Source of the DNA: an uncultured Candidatus Melainabacteria bacterium
GTDB taxonomy: Bacteria > Cyanobacteriota > Vampirovibrionia > Gastranaerophilales > Gastranaerophilaceae
Length of the DNA stretch: 64,000 nucleotides
Direction of reading: 5' to 3'
NCBI GenBank assembly: GCA_934728585.1
Contig: CAKVDZ010000006.1
Coordinates: 1 to 64,000, forward strand
Shown one piece after another: positions 8,437-16,870 of this stretch. The translations under genes were made by a program, and so were the position numbers. Numbering within the stretch: position 1 is the first letter of the stretch; every line of letters starts with the position of its first letter. The notes under the pieces were generated by a model. The model saw only the letters and a list, made by a program, of their open reading frames with translations. It made no database searches and was not told where the DNA came from.

Positions 8437-9237
8437 TCATTTCATCGCTATGTACACGCAGTAGCGGTTTTCGCTGTCGATTTTTTCGCTCAAAACTCTA
8501 AAACCAGCAACTTGTGCCATATATTTGATTTTATTAATATCTTTTTCATCTTTTGTTGTTTTTTTCTTTGAAAAATCTTCAAAAAGTTCATCAACTGTTT
8601 TAATATTTATATCCGTATTTTGTGTTGTAAATATAAAATATCCCTCTGGGTTTAATGAGTTATAAATATTTCTCAAAATATACTCAATCAAAATTTCGTC
8701 TTTGCAAACTGTGTCAAAATATCCTGATAAAATTACAATATCAGGTGCACCGACAAATTCATACGCTTTGTCGGTCGTGATATCACAACGTTTGAAAGTT
8801 GTTTTTACATTTTTGAAATTTCTAATAGGTTCTCTAAGTTCAAATTGAGATTTTATATCTTTATCAACAAATTCAATTTCAAAATGTTCACGGGAATAGT
8901 GTTTAAGCGTTTCTACAAGATAATTACTATAACCGCATGCCAAATCGCAAATTTTTACTGTTGAATAAGCACGCTTATCAAAAAATTCATGCAGAACATT
9001 GTTCAACGCTTCTGCAATATTTGCTTTTCTTCGCCTAATTGCGTCCCAAATAGTGTTTGTAACAAACTTTTTATCCAACCATACGCCAAGAGCGTTTTCG
9101 CCAGTAGGTTGGTTTTTATAAATATGATTTAAAACAGCAGCTGATTCAAGTCCAAACTTTTTCTCTAGTGTTAAACCAGTACTGTAAGGACCCACTGTTT
9201 CAACAATAAACTTGTTCCACAGAGTCTTTAATTTCAT
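8437..9237 (-). CDS. class I SAM-dependent methyltransferase
   Basis: 266 residues with a Rossmann-type methyltransferase core: motif I ICDLACGYSNY near residue 110, an acidic residue after strand 2 (EFVDKD), and a PDIVILSGYF strand 4. The N-terminal segment GVWLDKKFV...IRRRK resembles the class I methyltransferases often fused or adjacent to alpha/beta hydrolases (Pfam Methyltransf_20 type); this match is from memory and tentative. No hydrolase is adjacent, and the substrate cannot be inferred. GAGGAGAG before the ATG supports the start. It follows the M48 protease gene on the same strand but is separated from it by a terminator, so it is probably a separate unit. Confidence 0.75.
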   Translation of the reverse strand: MKLKTLWNKFIVETVGPYSTGLTLEKKFGLESAAVLNHIYKNQPTGENALGVWLDKKFVTNTIWDAIRRRKANIAEALNNVLHEFFDKRAYSTVKICDLACGYSNYLVETLKHYSREHFEIEFVDKDIKSQFELREPIRNFKNVKTTFKRCDITTDKAYEFVGAPDIVILSGYFDTVCKDEILIEYILRNIYNSLNPEGYFIFTTQNTDINIKTVDELFEDFSKKKTTKDEKDINKIKYMAQVAGFRVLSEKIDSENRYCVYIAMK

Positions 9238-9305
9238 CTTGTTCTCTCCTCTATATTATTAATATACCCAAATCTTTGTATTTTTAAACACTTATTTTGT
9301 AACAA

Positions 9306-9335
9306 AAAAGGTTCACCAATTTTGATGAACCTTTT
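9306..9335 (-). terminator. intrinsic terminator after the M48 protease gene
   Basis: AAAAGGTTCA pairs with TGAACCTTTT around a 10-nt loop. On the minus strand a T-rich run follows. Confidence 0.8.
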
Positions 9336-9360
9336 CAAACAAAATATTGTATTTACAAAA

Positions 9361-10230
9361 TTATTTTTCTGAGCTTGTATCGCTTGAAGATGGAGTGCTC
9401 ATAATTTGTAATGTTGTATATACTGCGTCCCACCCATTATTTGATTTAAGCATTTTCTTTGCGCGTTTGATTTTGTCTTTTTTAAGTTTTTCTTGTTGTT
9501 TTTTCCATTTAGCAACTTTTTTTGCACTTGCGTTTCTTTCTTGTACGTTAAGATTAATTAATGCGTAAGCTTTTTTGTAAGAATCTGTTGCGTAGCCTTT
9601 TTTTGCTAAATTTGGGTAATTATAACTTGTGTAGTCATAAACATTCATTAATCTTTTTTCACCAGTTGGGTGAGTAGACATTACATCAATATAATTTCCA
9701 CAGATTTTGTTTAAAACAGAAATTAAAGCAAGTGGGTTGTAGCCAGCTTTTACCAATAAATCAACAGCCGTAATATCAGCTTCGTATTCATCTTTTCTGC
9801 TAAAGTGACTTGAAGAAAGTTGTTCTGCTGCAACAACGCCGATAGCTTGAGCATTAGTTTCTGGAGTTACCGAACCTGTAACGCTAGAAATAACAGAGTT
9901 TAAAATAGACTGTTTTGCGTTGTGTCCATTAACAATATGACCGATTTCGTGAGAAAGTACAGCCGCAATTTCGTCATCTGTTGTTGCGTAATTAAGCATG
10001 CCCTTGAATACATAAATTTCTTTATTAATATTTGCGTAAGCATTAGCATTTTCATCGTTTGAAACTTTTACTGAAATACCGCTAGGTAGTGAATTTGATT
10101 TGATAATTTTGTATGCAATATTATTTAATCTTTTTTGAGCTGTAGCTGAATCCCAGTTTGTAGATGTAGTTGCAGCGTTTACTTGCAAGCCTAAAAATAA
10201 TGCGAATAATGCAATAAATATTTTTTTCAT
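9361..10230 (-). CDS. exported M48 family zinc metalloprotease
   Basis: 289 residues. The N-terminus MKKIFIALFALFLG...VNA is a Sec signal peptide cleaved near residue 20. Residues 94-98 are HEIGH (zinc ligands His94 and His98, catalytic Glu95), and DEYEAD at 147-152 supplies the third ligand (Glu148) in the usual M48 position. The AHxxGH-like region plus the STHPTGEKRL motif near residue 215 is typical of the small soluble M48 proteins related to BepA/LoiP, which act in periplasmic quality control of outer-membrane proteins. The C-terminus (after about 240) is Lys-rich and coiled. AAGGAGG precedes the ATG. It follows nusA but a terminator hairpin lies between them. Confidence 0.88.
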   Translation of the reverse strand: MKKIFIALFALFLGLQVNAATTSTNWDSATAQKRLNNIAYKIIKSNSLPSGISVKVSNDENANAYANINKEIYVFKGMLNYATTDDEIAAVLSHEIGHIVNGHNAKQSILNSVISSVTGSVTPETNAQAIGVVAAEQLSSSHFSRKDEYEADITAVDLLVKAGYNPLALISVLNKICGNYIDVMSTHPTGEKRLMNVYDYTSYNYPNLAKKGYATDSYKKAYALINLNVQERNASAKKVAKWKKQQEKLKKDKIKRAKKMLKSNNGWDAVYTTLQIMSTPSSSDTSSEK

Positions 10231-10251
10231 TTGTAAAACCTCCTTTTTATT

Positions 10252-10286
10252 AAAAAAAGGATAGCAAAAAATGCTACCTTTTTTTT
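10252..10286 (-). terminator. intrinsic terminator after nusA
   Basis: An A7-GG-(A)TAGCA / TGCTA-CC-T8 hairpin with a short A-rich loop. It lies between the stop of nusA and the ribosome binding site of the M48 gene. Confidence 0.8.
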
Positions 10287-10296
10287 ATTTTAGTTG

Positions 10297-11538
10297 CTAT
10301 TCTTCAACGTTTTCTTCTTCAGAAGATTCTTCTTGAACCATATCTTCTTCATCAAGTTCTTGTTGGTTCATTTCTTCTGCGATTTCTTCGTTGATTTCAT
10401 CTTCATCGTAATTTTTTTCTTCTTCAACAGGTTCTTCTTGGTATTCATAATTTCTTTGAGCTTCTTGTTCAGCTCTTTCCATTTGAGAAACAGATTTAAT
10501 ATCTATTTTCCAGCCTGTTAATTTGTGAGCTAATCTTACATTTTGACCTTCACGACCGATTGCAAGAGATAATTGGTCATCTGGAACAACAACCATAGCT
10601 TCTTTAGCGTTTTCATCGTTTGCAAGAATATCAACTGATACAACTCTTGCTGGAGATAAAGCGTTTACGATGTATTCAACAGGATCTTCAGAATATCTTA
10701 CGATATCGATTTTTTCATTTTTCAATTCGTTAACAATAGTTTGAATTCTTGAACCTCTAGGTCCGATACAAGCGCCTACAGAATCAACTTCTGGGTCATT
10801 TGACCAAACTGCGATTTTTGTTCTGTAACCAGCTTCACGAGAAATTGATTTAATTTCTACGATATTATCTTCAATTTCTGGAACTTCAAGTTCAAATAAT
10901 TCTCTAACGATTTCTGCGTGTGCGTGAGAAACGATTACTTGAGGTAAACGAGTTGTTTCTTTTACGTTTACAACAAATACTCTGATTCTGTTACCAGGTT
11001 TGTAGTATTCTCCTGGAATTTGTTCTTTTGCAGGCATGATAGCATCTGTTTTACCGATGTTAACAATAACGTTTCTGTTTTCAACACGTTGGATAATACC
11101 TGTAATAAGAGTTCCTTTTTTATCCATAAATTCGTTTAAAACAAGATTTCTTTCAGCTTCTCTAATTCTTTGAGTGATAACTTGTTTTGCAGCTTGAGCA
11201 GCGATACGTCCAAATTGTTCTGGTGTAACTTCGATTTTAACTTCGTCATCGATTTCTACATCTTCGTCAATTTCTTTTGCTTCTGCAAGAGAAATTTGTT
11301 CATCTTCCATACCGTCTTCAACTGATTTTACAACAACTTTTGTACAGAAAACACCGATTTCACCTGTTTGTTCGTCTAAAATTGCTTCGATGTTAGCTGC
11401 TTCTTTACATTTCATAGATTTTTTGTAAGCTGCAACCATAGCGTCGCATAAAGATGCAATCAATACATCTTTAGAAATTCCACGTTCTTTTTCAAGTTCT
11501 TCGCATGCTTCAAACAATGCTGTTCCGATTTTAATCAT
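10297..11538 (-). CDS. nusA: transcription termination/antitermination protein NusA
   Basis: 413 residues with the NusA order: N-terminal RNA-polymerase-binding domain (1-130), S1 domain (about 140-205), then two KH domains with GACIGPRGSRI and VVPDDQLSLAIGREGQN. These bind nascent RNA and boxA-type sites to control pausing, termination and antitermination. In place of the acidic repeats of proteobacterial NusA there is a low-complexity tail (about 355-413) of mostly Glu and Asp. The gene follows rimP on the same strand, the ancient rimP-nusA order, with AAGGA before the ATG. A short palindromic repeat sits in the 68-bp gap between the two. Confidence 0.97.
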   Translation of the reverse strand: MIKIGTALFEACEELEKERGISKDVLIASLCDAMVAAYKKSMKCKEAANIEAILDEQTGEIGVFCTKVVVKSVEDGMEDEQISLAEAKEIDEDVEIDDEVKIEVTPEQFGRIAAQAAKQVITQRIREAERNLVLNEFMDKKGTLITGIIQRVENRNVIVNIGKTDAIMPAKEQIPGEYYKPGNRIRVFVVNVKETTRLPQVIVSHAHAEIVRELFELEVPEIEDNIVEIKSISREAGYRTKIAVWSNDPEVDSVGACIGPRGSRIQTIVNELKNEKIDIVRYSEDPVEYIVNALSPARVVSVDILANDENAKEAMVVVPDDQLSLAIGREGQNVRLAHKLTGWKIDIKSVSQMERAEQEAQRNYEYQEEPVEEEKNYDEDEINEEIAEEMNQQELDEEDMVQEESSEEENVEE

Positions 11539-11570
11539 TTTTATATCCTTTCGATTTTGTATTTTTATAT

Positions 11571-11599
11571 TCTGTCATACCGCACTTGTTGAGGTATCT
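11571..11599. repeat. short palindromic repeat between rimP and nusA
   Basis: TCTGTCATACCGCACTTGTT followed by GAGGTATCT. It forms an imperfect hairpin (ATACC with GGTAT and one mismatch inside). A near-identical 29-bp copy lies at 48602-48630, there with a perfect TACCGC/GCGGTA stem. Confidence 0.65.
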
Positions 11600-11606
11600 T
11601 ATAGTC

Positions 11607-12089
11607 TTATTCAAAATAAAGCTTTGTTGATTTGATTGTGTTAAGTGGTAAAACCATTTCTTTGTCATCTTCAAGTCTTTTGATTGTTATACCATCTCTT
11701 TCATCGTAATCAATAAGTAGCGCTTTGAAGATTTGTTCCTTTTCCCCCTCTAGAGGTTGTTTAAGTTTTATACTTACATTTTTACCTCTAAAAATAAGGT
11801 ATTCTTTTTCAGATTTGAATTTTCTTTCTAACCCTGGAGAAGATACTTCAAGATAGTATTTGCAAGGTATTAATTCATCTAAAAAGTCTTGAATACTTCT
11901 TGTAACATTTTCGCAGTCATCAAGGTTAACAGGGTGATCGTATGAGAATAAGAAAATTCTAAGGTACCAACGGTGATTTTCTTTGGTAAAATCAACTTCT
12001 ACAGGTATAAGATTAAACCTCATAGCTGTATTTTCTACAAGGGGCATAACCTTTTCTAATATTTCGTGTCTGTTAACTTCTTCTTTCAT
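11607..12089 (-). CDS. rimP: ribosome maturation factor RimP
   Basis: 160 residues, normal length for the family. The N-terminal domain contains the family pattern around VDLDDCENVTRSI and the landmark EVSSPGLERK (about 103-112), followed by the SH3-like C-terminal domain. RimP acts in 30S subunit maturation in the cytoplasm. AAAGGA before the ATG supports the start. It is the first gene of a rimP-nusA operon. A perfect 14-bp hairpin followed by T5 lies 20 nt upstream of its start codon, within the probable leader, so the operon may be attenuated. Confidence 0.95.
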   Translation of the reverse strand: MKEEVNRHEILEKVMPLVENTAMRFNLIPVEVDFTKENHRWYLRIFLFSYDHPVNLDDCENVTRSIQDFLDELIPCKYYLEVSSPGLERKFKSEKEYLIFRGKNVSIKLKQPLEGEKEQIFKALLIDYDERDGITIKRLEDDKEMVLPLNTIKSTKLYFE

Positions 12090-12108
12090 CGCCTCTATCC
12101 TTTATGAT

Positions 12109-12139
12109 AAAAAGAGAACGGGAAACCCGTTCTCTTTTT
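12109..12139 (-). promoter_or_regulatory. terminator-like hairpin in the rimP-nusA leader (possible attenuator)
   Basis: AAAAAGAGAACGGG pairs perfectly with CCCGTTCTCTTTTT around a 3-nt loop. On the minus strand it is followed by T5 and then, after 20 nt, by the rimP start codon. No minus-strand gene lies upstream whose transcript it could end, since the next gene is divergent. A possible promoter further up is TTTACA-17-TAACAT. Confidence 0.6.
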
Positions 12140-12307
12140 AAGAAACCTTGAGTACATGTTACATTAAATTTTGGTATTTGTAAAGTTTTTTACTAAATAT
12201 CGTATTAAGACATGTTACAAAACGCCGAAAACATGGCAAAAAGAATATTTACATGTGTTTAAGCTAACATAAGTTTACTCAAAACAAAGAAAGTGTGTGT
12301 TTTAAAA

Positions 12308-14089
12308 ATGGCAATTCAAAATGTATCAGCTTACGATTTTACTCAAGTTCAACAATTGAACAGACCAAGAGGAAAGGGTAAGAGTGGAAAGTTAGGTAAA
12401 GCTACGGTTCCGATGCAACCGCAACCAAAAGAAGATACATTTGTAAAAGCAGGATATGACAGAGCAGGCTTTACTGCTGAATTAGAAAGCATTAAAGATA
12501 AAAAAGGAAAATCAATTTATAACATTCAACATATTCAGCAAATTCTAAAAAATGTAGATAGAGAGCCAGAAAGATATGCTCCATTGAAAGAAATGGCTCA
12601 TTTGTCAAATATGAAAGGCAAAGATTTGGCAAGAATTTCTTATGCTAAAGCTGATGCTTTGAATATTGTTAACGAATTTTCTAAAAAAACAAAAGAAAAT
12701 GGTAATCCAAAATATGCAAGTAGTCATTTGATTAAGTTTTCAACACTTCAAGCCTCTGAATTAGAAAGAATTAAACCATTAGCAGATACAACACTTAGAG
12801 CTGATGAAATTGTTGATATTGCTCAAAATAAAGAACTAGATTTGAAAAAACTAGGTTCAAAAATTGTTGAAATGGAAAAATCTTGTGGTTCTAAATCATT
12901 AGATAAAGTTTCGTTCAAAAAAGATATTTATGATCCTGAAAATGCTTATGTTATTACAGGTAAAACACTTTTTGGAATTACAAAAACAGAATTGTTAGAT
13001 AAAAAATTAAACAGACTTGCAGTAGATAAAACTACTGAATACACTTCTGCAAATGGCACAATGTATGAAATAAGAAAAACAAATGATTTTAGAAATAACA
13101 CAATTTCAATGGTTCGTTCATACATTGACGATGAGGGTTACCCAAATGTACAAACTCAAGTTAGAGTTGTAAAAGACAAAAACGGTAACAAATTAAAAAC
13201 AGAATATATGACACAATCTGAAGTTAAGGGTGTGTATGATATTAAAAATGTTTATCCAAATGGGAAAACAGAACAAATTTCATCAGGTAAAATCGATAAG
13301 AAAACAGGTATCGTATCAGTAAAACGTGATATGAAATCGTTAGATGGTACAAGAACTCAATACTTGTACGAAAATGACCCACAAGGTAACAGAATTATTG
13401 ACTATAAAATTACTGATGAGAAAGGTAAAACTTTATTAAATTATTCTCAATCTTTTGAAGTTATTGATGACAAACACTACGTTTCGTCTAAAAATGGTAA
13501 AGTTTACGAAATGACAGTAAGTGATGATAAAAACTCATTGACTGTAAAAGATAGAAATACAAAACAAGAAAATGTATTGAACTTAGGCAAAATGCTTAGA
13601 GGTGACAAAAAATCAATGCTTAACTTGTTGAAAAAATTTCCAGGGGAAGAATTAATCAACTTGAAAGATACAACAAATATCTTAAAAGGTGCAAAATCAT
13701 TAGAGGATTGTTGTTATTGGCCAGATAAAAAAGAAATTGATATCGTAGATGATTTATATTCAGTATTACACGAATTAGGTCACTCAAAAGATAACAATGG
13801 CGGAAATGATGTTCTAACAAACAAAAAAGACGTTCAAGAAGTGTATGACAAAGAAAGAGCAGCGTTTAACAAGGCATTTCCTAATGCTCAAAGAGATCAT
13901 ATCAATTACTTTATTGACGTAGAAGAACATTATTCAGGCGCAAGAGGTGGTTTAGAAGAAACTGTTGCAGAATCAAATGCCTTGTTAAATTCATACAACG
14001 GACAAAGTGATATTGCGGCACGTTCTCAATATTTGCAACAATACTTCCCAAAAACAATTGCAAAATTATCAGAACACTTGTTTAAATAA
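12308..14089 (+). CDS. putative zincin metallopeptidase with HELGH motif (family member B)
   Basis: About 593 residues and a paralogue of the genes at 1071 and 14138. HELGH lies at 488-492. Downstream, GGLEETVAESNALL and SQYLQQYFPKTIA are conserved in all three; ETVAE is the best candidate for the third zinc ligand. The central domain has QYLYENDPQGNRI and FEVIDDKHYVSSKNG. The N-terminal 150 residues differ from the other members and are Lys/Gly/Pro-rich at first. There is no signal peptide. I start at ATG 12308 (MAIQN), by analogy with the other members; an in-frame GTG at 12293 is possible, and neither has a strong Shine-Dalgarno sequence. The gene is followed after 48 bp by member C, so the two look like a tandem duplication transcribed together. 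Confidence 0.7.
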   Translation: MAIQNVSAYDFTQVQQLNRPRGKGKSGKLGKATVPMQPQPKEDTFVKAGYDRAGFTAELESIKDKKGKSIYNIQHIQQILKNVDREPERYAPLKEMAHLSNMKGKDLARISYAKADALNIVNEFSKKTKENGNPKYASSHLIKFSTLQASELERIKPLADTTLRADEIVDIAQNKELDLKKLGSKIVEMEKSCGSKSLDKVSFKKDIYDPENAYVITGKTLFGITKTELLDKKLNRLAVDKTTEYTSANGTMYEIRKTNDFRNNTISMVRSYIDDEGYPNVQTQVRVVKDKNGNKLKTEYMTQSEVKGVYDIKNVYPNGKTEQISSGKIDKKTGIVSVKRDMKSLDGTRTQYLYENDPQGNRIIDYKITDEKGKTLLNYSQSFEVIDDKHYVSSKNGKVYEMTVSDDKNSLTVKDRNTKQENVLNLGKMLRGDKKSMLNLLKKFPGEELINLKDTTNILKGAKSLEDCCYWPDKKEIDIVDDLYSVLHELGHSKDNNGGNDVLTNKKDVQEVYDKERAAFNKAFPNAQRDHINYFIDVEEHYSGARGGLEETVAESNALLNSYNGQSDIAARSQYLQQYFPKTIAKLSEHLFK

Positions 14090-14092
14090 AAT

Positions 14093-14117
14093 ATATACGG
14101 TAAAATAAACCGTATAT
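14093..14117 (+). other. intercistronic hairpin between two metallopeptidase genes
   Basis: ATATACGGT pairs with ACCGTATAT around a 7-nt loop, in the 48-bp gap between members B and C. No T-tract follows, so it is more likely a transcript stability or processing element than a terminator. Confidence 0.5.
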
Positions 14118-14137
14118 TACAAAATACGGATTAGAAT

Positions 14138-16027
14138 ATGGAAATAAATAGAGTAAATACACCAAAAACAGTTGGTACAGAATTAAAAAAACAAAGCCAA
14201 AAAGTTAAAGAAACAGGCTTAAAGCAAGATAAATTTGAAAAATCCCTAACTCCTGATATCGTTATGGAAAATCTTGCAAATATTAAAGAGCCTAATGGAA
14301 AAAGGAATAAATTCACTTATCCGAGTGTATTGGAAGGTATAGAAAAATCTTTAACAGAAGATCCTAGAAAGTGTGTATTCGCTCAAAAATTAGCACCACA
14401 AGAAAATATCAGCCAATTAGGTTTGAGAAATATTCTTGCACTTCCTTACGATACAGTTAAGGATATTACTGATATTGCGACTAAGAAAAATAAAAATGAC
14501 GAATTAAAAATTCCTACATCAAGTGAATTGGCTGATGTATATCACATGTCGCCAGAAGATGTAAAAAGGGTTAAACAATTAATTGATACGCCTTTATCTG
14601 GTGAAAATGTTATCAAAGCAGTTCAAGAACCTACAAAACTTGATACCAAAAAATTAGTAAAAAAAGTTGATGATATGGTTAAAACTGTTGGCGAAGATAA
14701 CTTGAAAGAAATCACTTTTGCAAGAGATGCTTATTCAAAAGGTGATTATACGCTTGTTGCAGTAAAAAATGAGCCAGATGCAGATGTAGATTTTTCAAAA
14801 TCTAAGATAAAAGGCGCAGAAACAACTTTAAAAGAAGTTATGGATAGCAAACTTAAAAGCTATGCAGTTGAAGAATTAACAAGTTATAAACTTCCACAGG
14901 GTAAATCTTACAAAATCCAAAAAGTGAACGATTTTAGAAATAACACAACTGCAAAAACTCGTTATGAGTTTAACGAAAAAAATATACCAATCGTTACTCA
15001 CGAAATTAGATTGATAAAAGACAAAAATGGTAAACTTCAAAGAACAGAATATACAGAACCGTCTGATGTAAAAGGTATTTTTAATATCAAACATGTTATG
15101 CCAAATGGAAAAGTTCAACAAGTTTCAATGGCAAAAGTTGACAAAAAAACTGGCATCACAACTATTAAAAAAGATATGACTTCGCCTTCTGGCGTTCGTA
15201 CTCAATATTTGTATGAAGATGACCCACAAGGTAACAGAATTGTTGATTATAAAATTACAAACAAAAATGGTAAAGTTCTTTTGAATAACAGTGAAACGTT
15301 TGAAGTTATAAATGATAGAAAATTTATTTCTTCAAAAAATGGGCATAAATATGAAATTACAATGCCTGAAAAAAGTTATGATATTCACGTAAAAGATCTT
15401 GAAAAACCTGAAAGAACGGCAAGATTTGAATGTTTTAAAGACATTTCTGGCATGCAAGAACCTATTTTGAACGTTCTAAAGCAAATGCCAGGCGAAGAAT
15501 TATTCAAACTTAAGCAATCAACTAACAAATTGACTGGTATTCCAGATGTTTTAAGCTCATATTCCAAAACAACAGAATATGAACGTGAAATCGTTACAGG
15601 TAATGATTTATTCGTAATTTTACACGAATTAGGACACGCTTGTGACGTAAAAGATGTTGATATGAAAAAACAAAAAGAAACAGTAGAAAACGCTTTGTTT
15701 AATGATAAAAAATTCAATCAAATCTACGAAAAAGAAAAGAAAGCATTTAACAAGGCTTATCCTGATGCACAAAGAAACCATATTGCGTATTTTATCAACC
15801 ACGAAACTCATTACAATGGTGAAATTGGTGGTAGAAAGGAAACAATTGCTGAATCAAATGCACTTTTGACAACAGCAAAAACACACGAAGTTTTAGGTAT
15901 TCGTTCTCAATATCTGCAACAAAACTTCCCAGAAACAATCGCATACTTGGATAAAAAACTTGCAGAAGCTCCTAAAAAACCAATTGAATACGAAAATGAA
16001 TATCGTCCAGATGGTTGGAGCCACTAA
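14138..16027 (+). CDS. putative zincin metallopeptidase with HELGH motif (family member C)
   Basis: 629 residues, the longest of the three paralogues. HELGH lies at 496-500, followed about 70 residues later by GGRKETIAESNALL and SQYLQQNFPETIA. The central domain contains NDFRNNT, QYLYEDDPQGNRIVDYK and SSKNGHKYEI, closely matching members A and B. The N-terminus (MEINRVNTPKTVG) has no signal peptide and is rich in Lys and Gln. The family order is a variable N-terminal half, a beta-rich middle, a KKxPGEEL linker, then the zincin domain. No Shine-Dalgarno sequence is apparent, so the gene may be read by coupling to member B. Function and substrate are unknown; the zinc site is a prediction. Confidence 0.7.
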   Translation: MEINRVNTPKTVGTELKKQSQKVKETGLKQDKFEKSLTPDIVMENLANIKEPNGKRNKFTYPSVLEGIEKSLTEDPRKCVFAQKLAPQENISQLGLRNILALPYDTVKDITDIATKKNKNDELKIPTSSELADVYHMSPEDVKRVKQLIDTPLSGENVIKAVQEPTKLDTKKLVKKVDDMVKTVGEDNLKEITFARDAYSKGDYTLVAVKNEPDADVDFSKSKIKGAETTLKEVMDSKLKSYAVEELTSYKLPQGKSYKIQKVNDFRNNTTAKTRYEFNEKNIPIVTHEIRLIKDKNGKLQRTEYTEPSDVKGIFNIKHVMPNGKVQQVSMAKVDKKTGITTIKKDMTSPSGVRTQYLYEDDPQGNRIVDYKITNKNGKVLLNNSETFEVINDRKFISSKNGHKYEITMPEKSYDIHVKDLEKPERTARFECFKDISGMQEPILNVLKQMPGEELFKLKQSTNKLTGIPDVLSSYSKTTEYEREIVTGNDLFVILHELGHACDVKDVDMKKQKETVENALFNDKKFNQIYEKEKKAFNKAYPDAQRNHIAYFINHETHYNGEIGGRKETIAESNALLTTAKTHEVLGIRSQYLQQNFPETIAYLDKKLAEAPKKPIEYENEYRPDGWSH

Positions 16028-16042
16028 GATTTTAAATTAAAT

Positions 16043-16077
16043 AAATGGCGCCGAGAGTTCCAACCTCGGCGCCATTT
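16043..16077 (+). terminator. terminator after the metallopeptidase pair
   Basis: AAATGGCGCCGAG pairs perfectly with CTCGGCGCCATTT around a 9-nt loop, 15 nt after the stop codon. The T run is short. Confidence 0.75.
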
Positions 16078-16091
16078 TAGTAATTAAAAAT

Positions 16092-16440
16092 TATTTGCCG
16101 ACTACTCGTCAGCTTTCACTTCACGTTTTGGATTATTGCTTTACTCGGACAAGTCGCTCATTTTACTGACGTTGTCATTCGCTATGTCCTCGCTACTTCG
16201 GCGTTTCGCTTCGCTTCAGCCTACGCAAAATCCACCTACGTCGCTGATATTATGTTTCGCAACTGCTCTGCCGACTCAACGTCGCCATGCGCGTTGCTTC
16301 ACATCGGCTTACGCAGTGTTGCTCCTGTGGTACTCGGACGTTGTCCTGCGTTCCTACGTCGCTAATATTATGTTTCGTCAATATTTGTCGCCGACTACTC
16401 GTCACCAAATAATTGACTTCACATCGGCTTACGCAGTTTT
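16092..16440. repeat. GC-rich interspersed repeat, copy R3 (composite)
   Basis: This accounts for nearly all of the 413-bp gap before acpS. It joins a segment (16128-16232) that also occurs at 48661-48775 and, inverted, at 5707-5815, to units of about 118 bp. CCTACGTCGCT-ATATTATG recurs at 16235 and 16353, and CTTCACATCGGCTTACGCAG recurs at 16297 and, after a diverged unit, near 16417. The same 118-bp unit is at 22820-22959. The element ends exactly at the acpS stop codon. A 141-residue open frame across it does not look coding. Confidence 0.85.
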
Positions 16441-16779
16441 TTACTTAGCAATAACAAACGCAATTGCTTTTGTTTTGTCGTGCGAAATACTCAATTTAAA
16501 GTGTAAGTTTTTAGAAATTTTTTTCAAAAGTCTTAATTTTGGGCAGTTGTTTTTATCATGATATGTTTCAATATCTGTCAAATAAATACCAGTAATTCCA
16601 TATTGTTGAAGTGCTTTAATGCAAGCTTCTTTTGCGCAGAATTTGCCAGCAAAATGTTGAGATGGTTTTGCTTGAGCAAGGCAATATTCTTGTTCTGGTT
16701 TTGTAAAAATTTTGTCTAAAAGCTGTTGTGAACGGTATTCGAATCTGTTGCTGTCTTCGATATCAACTCCGATTTGCAT
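16441..16779 (-). CDS. acpS: holo-[acyl-carrier-protein] synthase
   Basis: 112 residues, slightly short for AcpS but complete. It shows the N-terminal GVDI with metal-binding Asp6, FTKPEQEYC, and the central HFAGKFCAKEACIKAL block with the second metal ligand Glu51, followed by SISHD. It transfers 4'-phosphopantetheine from CoA to the acyl carrier protein, activating it for fatty acid synthesis; fabI at 43816 acts in the same pathway. A GAGGG sequence precedes the ATG. The gene is divergent from leuS. A GC-rich repeat begins immediately after its stop codon. Confidence 0.92.
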   Translation of the reverse strand: MQIGVDIEDSNRFEYRSQQLLDKIFTKPEQEYCLAQAKPSQHFAGKFCAKEACIKALQQYGITGIYLTDIETYHDKNNCPKLRLLKKISKNLHFKLSISHDKTKAIAFVIAK

Positions 16780-16870
16780 AATATTTGACCCTCTTATTAA
16801 ATATTTATCTAAATTTATTTTATCATGGTAAAATAAATTTATACAATAGTAGAATTATGTAAGGAGAAAA

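Noticed and set aside
12293..12307. GTG start for metallopeptidase B
   Set aside because: ATG at 12308 aligns better with the start of the paralogues and neither has a strong ribosome binding site; the GTG adds only MCVLK.
16092..16440. CRISPR-like array, because of the recurring short motifs
   Set aside because: The period is 118 bp, units are contiguous rather than separated by unique spacers, and no cas gene is present.
16136..16561. Plus-strand open frame of 141 codons
   Set aside because: It lies in repeat R3 and antisense to the 3' end of acpS. Its composition is set by the repeat and no ribosome binding site is present.
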